This document shows positions 1 through 13,200 of a stretch of DNA of 33,696 bases, piece after piece. Position 1 is the stretch's first letter; each line of letters opens with the position of its first letter. Origin of the DNA: Smittium culicis (lineage: Eukaryota; Kickxellomycota; Harpellomycetes; Harpellales; Legeriomycetaceae); assembly GCA_001970855.1 (NCBI GenBank), contig LSSN01000083.1:1-33696 (forward strand). Direction: 5' to 3'. The notes beneath the pieces were generated by a model, which searched no databases, was not told the origin of the DNA, and was given only the letters and a program-made list of their open reading frames with translations. Both the position numbers and the translations under genes were made by a program.

Positions 1-250
1 GCTCTCGATTTGATGTCAGTATAAATTGATTGGCTGATTTTCCCACACCTAAATTTTTTGAAGGCGTTTCGCCTGTTTTTAATACAAGTAATTGCTTTTT
101 TTGACAACGTGTTCGATGGTTATAGTCAATTTTATTTAGTAAGGGCGTAAAAAAAAGTGAATAGTAGATAAGAAATAAAATTTTATAGATTCTCTAATTC
201 TATTGGCTCGCCCAAGAAAAACTTTTCTAAGAGAGAGAGTTATAGGTGAG
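1..250 (-). mobile_element. Decayed LINE-like fragment, cut by the window edge
   Basis: On the minus strand, 168-240 matches the block at 15025-15100 next to the LINE remnant. Both carry the same string of near-identical bases, and both translate to an N-R-I-R-E-x-I-K peptide (FLGRANRIRESIK here, FLDQFNRIREFIK there). Further left on the minus strand a K-R-L-Q-K-I peptide parallels the Q-R-L-Q-G-I peptide just before the zinc finger of the other copy. Stops interrupt the frame, so this is a dead remnant. The assignment rests on similarity to the second copy within this window, not on a domain complete here. Confidence 0.35.
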
Positions 251-474
251 AGTTCCAAACTTGAGCACTTTACAATTTAATTGCAATAGCTAAACTTTTG
301 AGTTTTTAATACAAGCCATTTTTTTTTTTTTTTACAAAGAGAATAATATCAGAAGACGAATTTAAATTATATGTAATTTATATGTGAAAGAGATTGTATT
401 AGTGAGATGAAAAAAAATGAGAAACTTTCTTTTTTAACAAGTAAAATAATTATAAAAACAATATAAAACTAAGA
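251..474. other. Short AT-rich spacer downstream of the transporter gene
   Basis: This stretch lies 3' of the minus-strand transporter and carries poly-T and poly-A runs. I see no gene in it and no clear AATAAA signal close to the stop codon. Confidence 0.5.
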
Positions 475-2242
475 TTAGAGTCTAAATCTGAAGTTAGGGT
501 GGTCATTAGCCAATGCGCGCTGTTCATCATCAGATAAGTGATTTACGGAAACAGGGTTATTATCTCTGCGTTTGTTTTCAGCTTTGAAGTACAATCCGAG
601 AATTACAGATAGAACGACGGATAAGGCGGCACAGCCAAGAGTAACATAGTTGCCCAAGTTGTAGTTTGGAGCATATTTTTTAGTGTATAATCGTGGAACA
701 GTTACACCGCAAATTGTACCAAGCGAAATGACGACGGCAGAGGCAATCAAACCTTTATAGACACCACCTTGATTTACAGAGGACCAAGTTAAAGGTAGAG
801 GAATTAGAGGAACAGAACCAAATCCGGCAATGACGTAGAATGTGAGGCGTAGACCTACTCCGTTGGCAAAGGTGAGTACCGAATACCCAACTACAGCGAT
901 AATACCATACATAAGAATGAGCTTATAGTATGAAACCTTATTGAGTAGGTAGGATAGCAAAATTGTCCCGAATAGACCACCTGCAGATTGGATAGAAGCG
1001 ATATATGTTGCTCTGACACCACTGAATCCCATCCCCTGAATGATAACGGCACCAAAGACACCGAGAATAATGGCAAGATTATTGAGACCAAAGAAAATGA
1101 TGGAAAATACGTAGAGTTTCCAATCAATCAAAATCTTAAACAATTGCTTTCTTGATCCTTGTACAGTGGAAGCCATTCCTTGTTCGTTGTTGAGTCTTTT
1201 AACGATTATAGTTCTTTCTTCATCAGTTAGGAATTTAGCCTCATCAGGGTAATCGATAATAATGAAATAAGCGGCGATACATAGAGCAAGAGTGATTGCA
1301 CCTTCAACCAAGAAAATCATTTGGAATCCTCTCAATGCCTTTGTCTATTTAAATTTTTTTTTTTTGAAGAATATGAATATTAAGTTATTGGATTAGAAAT
1401 GAATAGTTTAAATTTATGCAATAATTAGAATTAATGATAATTTAATGGATAAAATTTGAAGAAATAAAAATTACATTAGTAGAAGCGAGGGCAGCAGTTA
1501 GAGGACCTCCGAAAGTACCGCCGATAGGAATGGCCAAGAAAAAGAGGGTTGATCTGATACCGACTTCTTCTCTACAATACCAGTAATTCAAGTATCCAAC
1601 AACACCCGGGGTGAAACCAGATTCGAAAGCACCCAAGAATGCTCTTGCGACGACGAAAGTATTACCGTTTTTAGCGAAAGCCATTCCAATACAGCAAAGA
1701 GACCATGCTGAACCAATTAAACCGAACCAAACATGAGGTCTAACTTTTTTCAACATCATATTTGCAGGAGCTACACAATTTTTATATAAAATTAAAGATT
1801 AGTATATGATTATCCATCATGTTAATGCTATTAATAAGACTTGAATCCTCGCAAATATATGTATATAATTTGCAAAATATTAGATAAAGTTAAGATATAA
1901 TTAGGGTCGTATTAGAGTTCAAATAGATAATTTGGACTTACTTTCAAAAATGAGGTAGAAAATGTAAAAAATGGTTGTAGAGTTTTGTTCTTGAGATGGG
2001 GTGAATCTCAATTCTTCTCTTAATCCATTTACTAGAGCAGCGCCAATGTTGGAGCGATCGATCAAAGAGAAAATGTAAATGAGACTGAGTAGTGGGACGA
2101 TTCTTTTATCGATTTTTCTAAGTGCAGATTTAACGAGACTCTTTTCATGGTCAGTGAGCTCAAGAGTTGTGTTGAGCTCATGTCCTTTGAGATCATCTCC
2201 GAGATCAGATCCGGAGGTGTGATGTATAGTCTTTTCGTCCAT
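475..2242 (-). CDS. MFS transporter, anion:cation symporter (Dal5/allantoate permease-like) family; three exons
   Basis: Predicted spliced CDS is complement(475..1344, 1475..1770, 1942..2242), 488 residues. Intron 1 (1771-1941) has a GTAAGT donor and a TACTAAT branch-like site about 30 nt before its TAG acceptor. Intron 2 (1345-1474) has GTAATT and TAG. All exon joins keep frame. Signatures of the family: a hydrophilic N-terminus with R-K-I-D-K-R-I-V-P before TM1, DRSNIG at residues 62-67, an I-F-E-T-P-A-N-M-M-L-K-K stretch across the first splice (family form FE-x-PSN), R-A-F-L-G-x-x-E-S-G-F-T-P-G in TM4, and a normal C-terminus with NKRRD and a final HPNFRFRL. Length and ends look complete. 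Such proteins sit in the plasma membrane and import organic anions (allantoate, nicotinate, pantothenate and others) with protons; the substrate here cannot be read. An alternative acceptor 6 nt further into exon 3 also keeps frame. Confidence 0.88.
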
Positions 2243-4426
2243 AGCTGGAGTTAAATAAAACTTTTGAGTTTAATTTGGGTGGGATAAAATTTAATAGCAG
2301 TTGGGTAATAATTAAAGGCTGATGCTTATTGTGATTTCTTGAAATTACAAGATTTTAGAAGGATGTATTACTCTATCAGTTTTAAATTAACTTATTCTAA
2401 TATGCTAAGAGAATTAAAAAATACAGGATTTTAGAAGTATATATAGTACTGTGGTATGTATTGCTATAAAACGAGTGGATTAATTAGTAGTTACTCTGAA
2501 TTATTATTAATGATATTAGCAAAACAAAAAACGATTTTAATGCAACTGTCAATCGGTAGTATGGTTTTGTATTTATACAGAATTGAAATGATATCGTTTG
2601 CAACAAAAATATAAAATGTTTAATGCTTGATATTTAATGAAACTGTTCTATAGCTTAACTAACAGTGTAACATTTAGTAAAAAGGGCTTCTTTTTGTTGG
2701 GCTCAGCTTTTAGGAGAAACTAATTTTCTATTTTTAATTTGAAAACCTGAATAAAAAACATATAGATACAAGTTAGAGCTCTGATTCAATAAAAGCAAAT
2801 CAGTTTAAAAAAAAAAAAAGCAGTATAGGATTTATTTGGTAAGGTCCAAGTTATATGCAAGAATGTTTACTGGGGTATTAATGAAAAACTATTTTATATC
2901 CCTGTAGAAATTTCCCCTAAAAAAAACCGACAGTGATTTAATGTCTTGCACGCTTCATAACCAGAGTCATTCATGATTACTCAGTAAGCTTTAATTACGT
3001 TCAGAAAATCAGTATTTCCCAGCACTCTTTACATGCTAGTAGCCATCTTTAATGTTTTTTTTCTTTTCTTTTTCATCGTCGGTTTCGGGAATACCATCAC
3101 ACTGTCTCGGCCACTAAAGTCAGGTATAGCTGTGCCCATTGGAATAGAAATCGTGATTACAAATGGTATCGAGTAAAAAATTAACGTGACGCTAGGCTAA
3201 GATAGGCTAAGCTACTCGGTGAAATTGATTTTCTTTTGTTTTGATATTTCCCCCTGATTTCGAGTCCTATCTGTTTATTACGTTAAAATTTCCGTCGAAA
3301 CTGTGCAACTTTCCTGGCTGCATTTTAGATTATCTTTTAACATGCGCATTTGTTCTATAAATCACATCCTGGACTCAGTTTTTATACAAATTACAAACAT
3401 GCCCTGTCGTTTTTGCTTTCTCATAAATTACGAAGCCAATTTACCGAAGTTAACGTAAGCATTCGTTGATTTGTGTCATCGATATCGTCAAAGGATATTC
3501 ACTTCTCTAACAAACAGCTAAATCAATATTTAGAATAATCTTAATACTTCAAATTTAATCAAGCCCAAACTCGCCAAGTTACCTTTTAATGCCCACACGT
3601 TGTTCCTTCAGGCACTGAAAAAGTCTTGCTTGGAATAGAATGTTTCTCTCTTTTTTATTACAGGGTTAAATGCCACTGCCTGTTTTAAAAGCGACCAATA
3701 GAATTACCTAGAATACCATTGTTCTCTTCGCCCCTCCCCCTTTAATTTTACTATATTTATTTTTTCTGGCTAATGTAAAACCCCTGATTATATCTTGCAA
3801 CACTGATGTATTAGTGCATAAGCATATTAAATTAATGATTTAATTCTTGGATAAATAGCCCATATATATGTAGCATGTTTATCAAATATTCGACCAAATA
3901 ATTTTTAACTTTTGTACCTTAATCACATAAAAACATCAGCTAGAACAAATCAAAGAAACATTTTTTCAAATACCAACAATTGCTATAATCTGCAAATCTT
4001 GTTTCATATCCATTAAGTAAGCTTCTATGGTTCAGTTATTGGTATTATTTTTAGATGGTCTCTGGAGCAATCTCATTTACGCCCATAGCTATAGTCCAAT
4101 ACGGATAACTATAGAGTTATAAACATAATTACTGCTTTCCGCGCTATTTGGTCTAATTATTACATGTACATATATAAAGCAAAAAGCATTTAAACCCGAT
4201 GAAATATACCCTAATTACTTTCTGTGTTATATTGACGGTCTAAGCTTACTCAATGGTTTATTTACATGTACATAATTACGCATCAGTTTTTTTTTTGTTT
4301 TTTTTTACTTTGACCCAGTTGAAACAATAAATATAAATATCGTCTATTTAAAATTGTAAACTGATGAGCCGAAAAGTTTTTTTCTATTATTTTTGCCTTC
4401 AATTTACTTTAATTACTATACATATG
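2243..4426. other. Intergenic region upstream of the transporter; no gene supported
   Basis: This holds the transporter promoter side. A TATATATA-like run near 2440 on the minus strand is about 200 bp before the start codon and is only weak evidence for a promoter. From about 3000 to 3740 the base composition is less AT-extreme. One plus-strand frame is nearly open around 3060-3460 but has several stops and no motif I recognise. The rest is AT-rich with homopolymer runs. Confidence 0.4.
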
Positions 4427-4625
4427 TTTAAAACTTTCCCGTCCAACACTCTTTAATTAAATCAATTTTATGATTCGTTTATGATTTATAAGTAAATTTA
4501 TTGTTAGCAGCAATAATACATCAAGCCAATATAATTACAATACTCGGAAGTAAATTTTTTTTTTCGATTTCAGTTGGCTATGTTTGGTAGATCAAAAATA
4601 GTCTACCGCGCGGAAAAGAGTTAAA
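4427..4625 (+). mobile_element. MITE-like element, family A (about 199 bp)
   Basis: The left end reads TTAAAACTTTCCCGTCCAAC. The right end contains GGTAGATCAAAAATAGTCTA and then GGAAAAGAGTTAA. These match the ends of the copies at 18420-18622 and 31612-31807, while the middle has diverged. The termini form short inverted repeats built on CCCTTTYCC and are bounded by TTAA. No coding capacity is present. Confidence 0.75.
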
Positions 4626-6214
4626 TAGTTCCTGAACTTTACAAATCAATACATGAAACGGGTTGATTTATTCGAGCACCTATTAAATTATTGGCTTATT
4701 AATTTTCTATTATACGTTTATTATTTTATATGTGTCATGCTAATTTTCGAATTATATATTCATTATATCGTACAAGCTCACTATATAATCCAAAGCATAA
4801 AAATATGTTAACAATTTATTTTGTAAATCTTCAACGCGTACTTTTTATCAAAAAGATCTTTTAAATTCAAAAAAAAATAAAAAAAAAGCTAGGATTCTGA
4901 GTATATTTCCTCAGCAATTTACGCCCCACCTCAGCTATTTCGCATTATCTATTTGTTTGTAGTTTGAGCTAAGGAATAAAGCCTTGAAATTCCATTTACA
5001 CATTTCCTCTGAAATACAGGCGCTGAACTTTGTTATTGAATTCAACAATTGATAATAAGAACTTGAAAGGTTCATAACTATACAATACAAATAGAGAAAA
5101 TATAAAAGAATTATCATCTAATCCCAATAAACAACTGAAATTACCATCTTTAACGAACACCATTCTCCTTCCCTCTTTTTCTTCCTACACACCAACAAAA
5201 AAAATCAATTTCAAAACTCTAAATTTTGCACAAGTTAGAGAAATATGTAGTCTAAGGAATATGTTTTTTTTTACTTTTTTATATTGACCAGTACCTAATA
5301 TTAGCTAATTTCAAAAAATCTTACATGCAAGTTAAATAACATAATTATGTCACTAATATCTAATCGCTATAAAATTTCGCTTTTATCAAGTTATCTCAAC
5401 AAAACGTTTTCCTCAACTGCTCCTAGTATTATAATATGTTTATTACGGCCTTCTTAGTGTTTCCAAAATAGTCTTGGATTACCAATATTTGAAAAAGTTA
5501 AATTCTTAATTATGCTCTGATATGATGTTTACCTTGAGCACCTGACGAGTTTTAAATCACTTTTTTTTTTTTCAGCCACTAAATTTCTATTGCTATATTT
5601 AAATTACTAATTTATATTAACATAATCCATAAGTGACATCCAATAGCTATCCCTAAGCCTAATTTGAGTTATCAAGTGAAGCTCCTTATAAAATTGAATT
5701 ACTTTTTTAAAATCTTTACCATCTCTTTTACTAATCACTTATTTGTCAATATGACTGTCGATTTTTTTCATAGTTATCAATAATATAGTACATTATTTTC
5801 TAATCAAAAGATTATTCAAAAATTTATTAAAAATGAAAAATAAGTGTAATCAAACTTGATCTTAATCTATAAAAATATTGTTTTCAGACTTTAACAATTC
5901 ATTAAAAAATTAAGAACACGTAGCAAATAATTTAATCCTCATCTATTCTTTAAAGTTGTAGTACCTTGGCTAAACCAAGTAGCTATTTTTTCTTATAAAT
6001 TTAATAAAAAAAATATTAGAAATCAAATTTATTTTCACATTAACGTTAAATGAGTAATACGCACAATAGTTTAATATTAGCCTATTCAGTTAATTTTTTA
6101 GCCCCGTAATTCTACATCCAAAATGGCAATAACAGATAAAATGCAAATTAAACTAAAAAAAAAAAACTATAGCTACAACAAAGCAAAAATAAGGCTAGTA
6201 TCTTGACATAAATA

Positions 6215-6600
6215 ATATGTTCTGCTGATCTACCAGTTGAACATATAAAGACGTATGAAATCGGTTTACAAACCAGATGGTATCTCCAGGAGTTTCTTCA
6301 AACACAATTTATTACCGAAGGTACAAGCTTTCATGGAATTAAGCCCAATCCAGCAAATTTGAATTCTTTCGTATCATTGAAACTCTAAACACAGCATAAA
6401 TTTAACAGGAATAATTTTAAAAAAACATACCCTTACCCAAATGCGGAACAAACCAAACTGGCTCTCCTAAGATAGGCAGCTAAATCACTAGGACTCTTAT
6501 TAATTCTGAACACTAGAATTTTGTACAGAGATTATCCCCCACGATGCGCTGAAACGAATCTAGCTCCCCCTGTTTATACTATAACCCTCTTTTGAAATTA
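6215..6600 (+). pseudogene. Island of decayed coding-like sequence, family unknown
   Basis: Within the desert this stretch is less AT-rich and stays open in overlapping plus-strand frames. One frame runs about 57 codons without a stop from 6215 to 6387 but has no ATG. A second starts at the ATG near 6255 (MKSVYKPDGISRSFF) and runs 36 codons. Another open piece at 6430-6595 (YPNAEQTKLALLR, then one stop, then about 38 codons) follows. I do not recognise the protein. An old transposon gene or a dead host gene are both possible. Confidence 0.3.
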
Positions 6601-7843
6601 CTATACTCTGAATCGCTGTATTGTAACCTTCACTATCCCCAACAAATGAAAGAAAAAAATATGCTGTAAAAAAATATTTTTAATCTAGTCCTCAAAGAAA
6701 ATTAATATACCTAATCTACAAGTCACGACAAGTTATTTCAATATTAGCATACTTTTTGGAATTCATATAAAAAAATATTCCATTTAACATGAAAACGTAT
6801 AATTAACTATATTCAGAAAATAGTTAAAACTATCGCTATAATTAAATATTCAATATTAACCATCTTTTATTCAATCAGATTGGAATACATCTAAGATTGT
6901 TTTAAACTACGTGTATTCACGTCAACAAAAAAAAATACATTACTTTTTTGAATTTTTATCGATTTTTTATTTAGATATTTTCTACTTGCCATACTTTTTT
7001 TTATTTTTAATTCTTTAGCAGTTTATTTTTTTATTATATTTTCAATATACCAATAAAACTCCGAGGTTATAAAAATATATATATTTCCAATTAAAATATG
7101 ATTTTTTGCATTTTCTGCGTTATTTTAGATTAATTTTTGGCTTATATTTGAAATTGGTCGTTACAAAAATCAAATTTAGAACAAATTCCATAAGACTAAT
7201 ATAATTTTTAAATATTTTTGTGAAAAAATAGATATAATTTTAATTATATTTTAGGATTGACTTTTTGTCAATCAAATGTATCCATTAACTTGTAATAGTT
7301 ATTTTATTGTAAACTTTTAAAAAAATTATAATTAATTGAGTCACCTAGTTAATTACTAATATTTTATAGTTAAAATACATTAAAGCTAATGTACATAAAT
7401 GCGCTTAATGATGTTTAAAATAACTTTAATTAAATAAGATGTAAAACTTTTAGAATAATTTAAATTATGTTTAACTACCCTCTCAAATTTGATTCAATAT
7501 CTGTAAAATGTGCCTATCCAGAGATTTTTTGATAAATAAATTGAAATTTTATAATTGGATTTATAAAAAAATTATAATCTAAAATTAAAATTGCCATTAA
7601 TTTTACAGCTAATAAAGTTAAATGAACGAAATAAATATATAATAATATAAATTTTTAGGAGATTTTTTTGAGGAGCGAAACTGTTTTTCTTTGCGAAATT
7701 TATTGGATAAATTTCTAGCTAATATTTTCATACATCATAATTATATTTTCCAGTTCCTAAAATTTATCATTACATTACAGATCACAATTAATAAAGAAAA
7801 AAATTGCGATTGACGTAAATTTTTTTTTATTAAATGATAATGT

Positions 7844-8250
7844 TTACTTGGTGTAGCTGTTTATCAGCTTTGTAGGTTTATAGAGAGACTTGTATGTTTG
7901 ATTTCTGTCTAGCTCAGTATCTTCATACGCTTTGATTCCATATTTAACTAATTACCGTTATCCCAAGGGGGAAATTCCGTATTTGTACAGGCTTCTCTGG
8001 GTTAATTCGATCTATATAACTCTTAAGTTCTATTTGAAGAGGTTTTCTTGGTTCATTGAGCTGAATTTCAGGGTTTTCTTCCGCATAGTGCTTAGTCTTA
8101 TGTAGAAATTTTATCTGATTTATTGATTTTTTCCTCCGCGATTATCCCCAATTTATTAACTTTCAATAATGTACAGTATCGACGTGGGTTAGACACTTAT
8201 CAACTACTAAATTGTTCTTTACAGCTATAAATTTATCAGTTAAAGCTTTT
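7844..8250 (-). pseudogene. Decayed reading frame, about 135 codons, family unknown
   Basis: On the minus strand a single frame runs from next to the TTA microsatellite (about 8250) to 7943 with only two internal stops. It has protein-like composition: a charged K-R-rich part, then KHYAEENPEIQLNEPRKP and IDRINPEKPVQIRNFPLG. Near 7945 the frame shifts, and reading continues as KYGIKAYEDTELDRNQTYK to a stop at 7844-7846. GC content is visibly above the surroundings. No ATG begins the frame, so it is either an old pseudogene, a lone exon or a transposon relic. I do not recognise the family. Confidence 0.45.
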
Positions 8251-8272
8251 TATTATTATTATTATTATTATA
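8249..8272. repeat. TTA/ATT trinucleotide microsatellite
   Basis: About eight tandem copies of a TTA/ATT unit are present, lying at the upstream edge of the decayed reading frame at 7844-8250. Confidence 0.85.
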
Positions 8273-10197
8273 ACCACAAGCGATATAGCTAAAATAAGTA
8301 TCTTGAAAATAAAAACTTTTAGCATTAACAATATTTTGGTTTTGTAAAATAATAAATTATTAAGCTAAATATTATAAATATCAGTCTAATTACACTAGCC
8401 AATCTTAAATCATATGTGTAGCATAGACCCGATAGTTGATTAATATTTTATATCAAGTAGGATAATTGCATAAAATAATCTCACTGATCATAATATGATA
8501 TTTTCTAAATCATGAAATAATCTATCAATATTTTACTTAATTTATTAAAATTTCGCTTTATTGTACATTTAATGTATAATATAACACAAAAAATTAAGTA
8601 TATTATTAAAAATTTAATTTTAGAGACAAGAATAAATAATATTAGACTTATATATTAAAAATATAATATTATCTAGCTCATGAGAAAATTTTAATAAAAC
8701 TATTTAAAAAATCAAATTATTTCATTTTACTATTTCATAAATTTTTGTGATAAAGTTTAAAAAATTAGTTCAAAAAAAAACTATAAAAATTTGTTAATTC
8801 ATTTTTATTAAAACCATTCACTGGTATCTTCTTTTTAGTTAGTTTAGATAGAAATATGATTTATTGAATATACTATTATAATTTTTTTTTATTAAAATTA
8901 ATTCATTTAATTATACTATATCTCAAATGCGTAAAAAAAATTGAATGGTTTTTGTTTTCTATGGGAAAAAAATAATCAATTCTTAAAAGAGAATAAATTA
9001 AAGGTAAATCAGGAAAATTCCCAAATGATCTATTCGAGAAAATTTTCTTAAGGAGAAATTTAAAAAAAAATAATTATGCGCTTCAGAAAATTTCAAATTA
9101 AACATAATGCGGGTTGTATTAAATTTTATTGATATTCATAACAAATTATATTTATAAAGTGAACTAATGTCTAGTATTCTTGAAATGATAGCTGAAGTTT
9201 TTAATAGAAATGATCTTGTTAATACATGTTATAATTTTAGTAGCACTAATTTTTATGGTGAATAAAATAAATTCAAAAGCTGCTTATTTACGCTATCTGA
9301 TACGAAAAAAAAATTCGTTCTAAATTTCAACAAAAAAAAAAAATTACGCGTTTTTGAAAAAAATTTTCAATTCCTCTAATACCTTTGATTTTTTACCGGT
9401 TTCGATGTGTAAATATAAGAATACCTATGCAATCTTAATATAACAAAAACATAGGTTTAACAAGAAATTTTATTTTCTACACTAGAAAATTAACTATCAT
9501 GTATTTTTTACCATCACTTCACAAATGAATTTTAAAAATTGGGACGGAAAGTACTGATATGCGTGTATATTCGTTAAAGAGCAAAATAATATAAATATAC
9601 TTTGAAAATTTATTTGCGAAAAAGCTAATCAAGATACATTAAGACCTATAAATAAATTAATTGTTCAAGTCCTTGTTTATTGATTGCGCTTAAATATTTA
9701 TAACAGATAGGTTAAAAGCTATAAAAAATGCATAGATTTTCTAGGATATAAGATTGTGTAATAATTAAGAGCTTTAAATGTAAAATTAAAATTTGCAGTG
9801 AATAAATTGAAACTAGCATGATATTTTATTAATAAAGCATAATTTCTGATTCATACTTTGCAGTGATATACAGAGCGCCCTGAGACTAATTAAACATCGT
9901 ATATTATAATTATCTCTTAATTATAATTATCCACAATTGAAAAAATGTATTTGAATGCACGTATAATCTGATGCAATATAGTTTTTGGAAAAGATTAAAT
10001 CTGTAAAATTTTTGACAAATTCCTGTCATCATTTTTGACCATAAGAGCTATTATATAGCATATTAATAGATTTAAATAAAAAATAGAAAAAAAGCTCTCA
10101 GTAAACTTTATAGTAAATTTAACAGAAAAATCTTGTGGATAGACTTTTTTGTATTATTTTTATTTTTAAAATATTTTAAATTTATTTATATTTCAAT

Positions 10198-10295
10198 GAT
10201 ATTATACTAATTCTTTTAATTTAATAATGTCTTATTGATATTATACTGATTTTTTTAATTTATTAATGTTTTATTAATAGTATACTAATTAATTA
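10198..10295. repeat. 39 bp tandem repeat, about 2.5 copies
   Basis: A unit beginning GATATTATACTAATT and ending in AATGTCTTATT starts at 10198 and again at 10237. A third, partial and more diverged copy begins near 10276. Period is 39 bp. No coding sense is evident. Confidence 0.65.
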
Positions 10296-13200
10296 AAATT
10301 AAAATATATTTTTAAAAATTTATAGTGCGCTTTTCAATATTTCTGGCTCATATTTACATAAATTCTGATTTTGATGCATTTAATTATATTGTCCCTAATT
10401 TTGAGAGTGTTACATTTAGAATTTGAATCAAAAATACAAAGACTGTTGAGCTATAATCTAATTATATAGCTAAGATAACCTAGGAATAATTTAATTGCTT
10501 CTAATTTAATGGCTTTAAATCTTGTATGCTTTATAATGATTAAAAGGTGCGTTTTTAGGCTGTTGATTAAGCTCTTTGAATAAAAAATATTATTTTCAAC
10601 TCGGCATAAAAATTGTTAATAATTTGGATAAAAGAATTACAAAACACTTGATTTCAAAATTAGTAATTAATAACTGTAAATTTTATTTTAGAGGTAGGAT
10701 CATAGAGTCAATAAATACAGCCCCAAAGGTAGTTATTATCGAATGGTAATTTAGAAAAAATAATTTAACAGAATAAAATTAGATTTTGAATTCCTAGTTG
10801 CAAGTATGCAGTATATTTTTATAATTTAAATTATTTTAACTTATATATATTATTTTATCTAAATCATTACAATAGGAATAATCTCTTTGTAACCGCCTAG
10901 TTTTGATGTGGAGTTTTTAGCTATGGCGAGTTTTAAGGTGCAGCTAGCATTATACACAGTTTAAGCGCTTTTTTTATTTGCGCGCAAAATTTTTCTGAAA
11001 TAAAGTGATATTAGAGTTTTTTTTTTTTAACGAATTTTAATATTTTAGTAACTTAAAAATCAGATTAGAGTACCTTGAGTTTTTTTTTGGATTAAATGTC
11101 TTAATTTATGCCATGCTTAACTTTTTTGAAATAATTCTTTAGGTTGATTTTATGGTAAACTATTTTTTATTATTTTATTTTTATTATTGAATTTTGATTC
11201 TTGATTTAAAATTTCACCCAAAATTTATAGTTATTAATAACATTTTATTATTAGGTAAAATTTAGATAATATAATTGAAATTTCTATACATTTCCTATTT
11301 TAATATATTAAAATTAAATTATTTAAACTTTTAGTTATTGTAATTCATATTTATTGTGGATTAGATATTTTTTTTCGAATAAATAATCTGATTTTTGTAC
11401 TTTGTATTGAGAAAAAGATATAGGGGTAGCCAAATATGGTTTTGAGGCTGACTAACCTCTTCCAAGCATCTATTTATTCAAAATACAAAAAAATTTTAAT
11501 TATTTTCTCTCTTTTTTGTCATTATAATTTAAGAATGCTTATTAATACTATCGTGATTAAGTTTTTTTATATTTTAAAAGCAAATTCTAAAAAATTTTAT
11601 ATTTTATAAAACTAAATTTTGAGCTTTTAACACAATAATAGAATGATTTAAAATCGCAACAATTAAATAAAATTATATTTAATTAAAATATTTTATAAAT
11701 TTAAAATAATTTTTAATTGATTTTTTTGTTGGTTTATACTATTTAAAATATTCAAAGTATATTTTTAAAATGCGTATTTATATTAATACTTAGAAAATAC
11801 ACAATTTTTTTATTATAAACGAGTTTAGCTGAATAAAAAAGTGCAACAATCGTAAAGCCATTGTTCGTAAAATTTTTAAATTATAAGCACTATCTTGATT
11901 TTTTGGTCATTAGCATTGATGCTTTGTTTTTGCTGCGGCTGTAGTGTTGGATTAGTAAATAAAATAAACTTAGAGGGTATAATATATACTATTGATCTAG
12001 TTTAAATATATCATTATATTTTTTTTCAAAATTATTTTATTGAAAATAACTAATGACAGTGTTTTTATTTACATAGTTCGCTAATTTAATAAAAATATTT
12101 AAATTTATTTACTTAATGGTATAATTAAATATGAATTATTATTTTTTTATAATTTTATAATCCTTTTGTCTAGGGCATAAATTAGAATGATAAATTAACC
12201 TTATAAAAAATTTATAATTTTGGAATCATGCCAAAATTTATCTTCATACGAGATAAATGAGCTTTATTTAATCAAAAAAAAATTCAGAAAAAATTATTTA
12301 TGTTCCTATTTTGAATTCTTGTATTTATGCTAAATTATTATGTAAAAATATTAATCTGAATAGTATTAAAAGATTTTGAATGCGCTTCTTTTACTCTAAT
12401 TTAAGAAAAAAGCGACAAATCCTGAGTCTCTATTAGTATCATTTAGTTATACTGTGATTCGTAGGAAAACTAACAAAGAAACTTAATTTATTATTTGCTA
12501 TTTGACATAAATAATCAAGAATATCCGATAAAATTAATAGCGCTTGTAAAAATTTTATTTTGAAAAAAATAAACAAGGAAAATCTAATAGTCAAGCTCTG
12601 ATGCTCTATATAATATCTATAAATTTTTTAGTTTGGTTCTACGAATGACAGGAAAAGGAAATAAATTGTAAAATTCACAATAAAATTAATAGGTAAATAA
12701 AAATTAGTATGTCTTATTTTCTAAAATTTCACAATAAAAATGAAATCTAGTAGAAAGAAAAAACCGGTTTTATATAGAAGATTTGTAGATTAATATAAAA
12801 TTTTTGTTTAAAAATAATATTATAATTATAAACCAATAAAGCTTCAATAAGTGAAAATAAAAAAGCAATGGTACTGTGATAGTTAAAATTTTAGAATAAA
12901 CAATAAAATATCTAAAAAAAATATTATGATTAAAAGCTATTTATTTTAAATAGAAAAATATCACGGATAAATAATTACACGTAACTAGCTTTTATCTGGC
13001 TTTATTAAAGCTTAAAAAGTTAATTTAATAGTTTGATTAGTAGTAATCTTAGTTTTATCCGTTGGAAATGAGAAATTATTTTATTTTCGATTCTATTCAC
13101 TTTTTTTTTATCAAAAAAAAAACCTAACTTTTATATCAGATTTATATATATAATTGTTGTAATTACGAGATAATAGTTTTATTAAAATAGTATATAAATA

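Noticed and set aside
891..1127. 78-codon open frame in the transporter region
   Set aside because: It overlaps the transporter's third exon in another frame and has no motif of its own.
3060..3460. Nearly open plus-strand frame upstream of the transporter
   Set aside because: Four stops, no start and no recognised motif. It could equally be promoter sequence with milder base composition.
4935..5117. 60-codon minus-strand frame
   Set aside because: Low-complexity Ile/Leu/Tyr-rich peptide of the kind expected by chance in AT-rich DNA, with no supporting signals.
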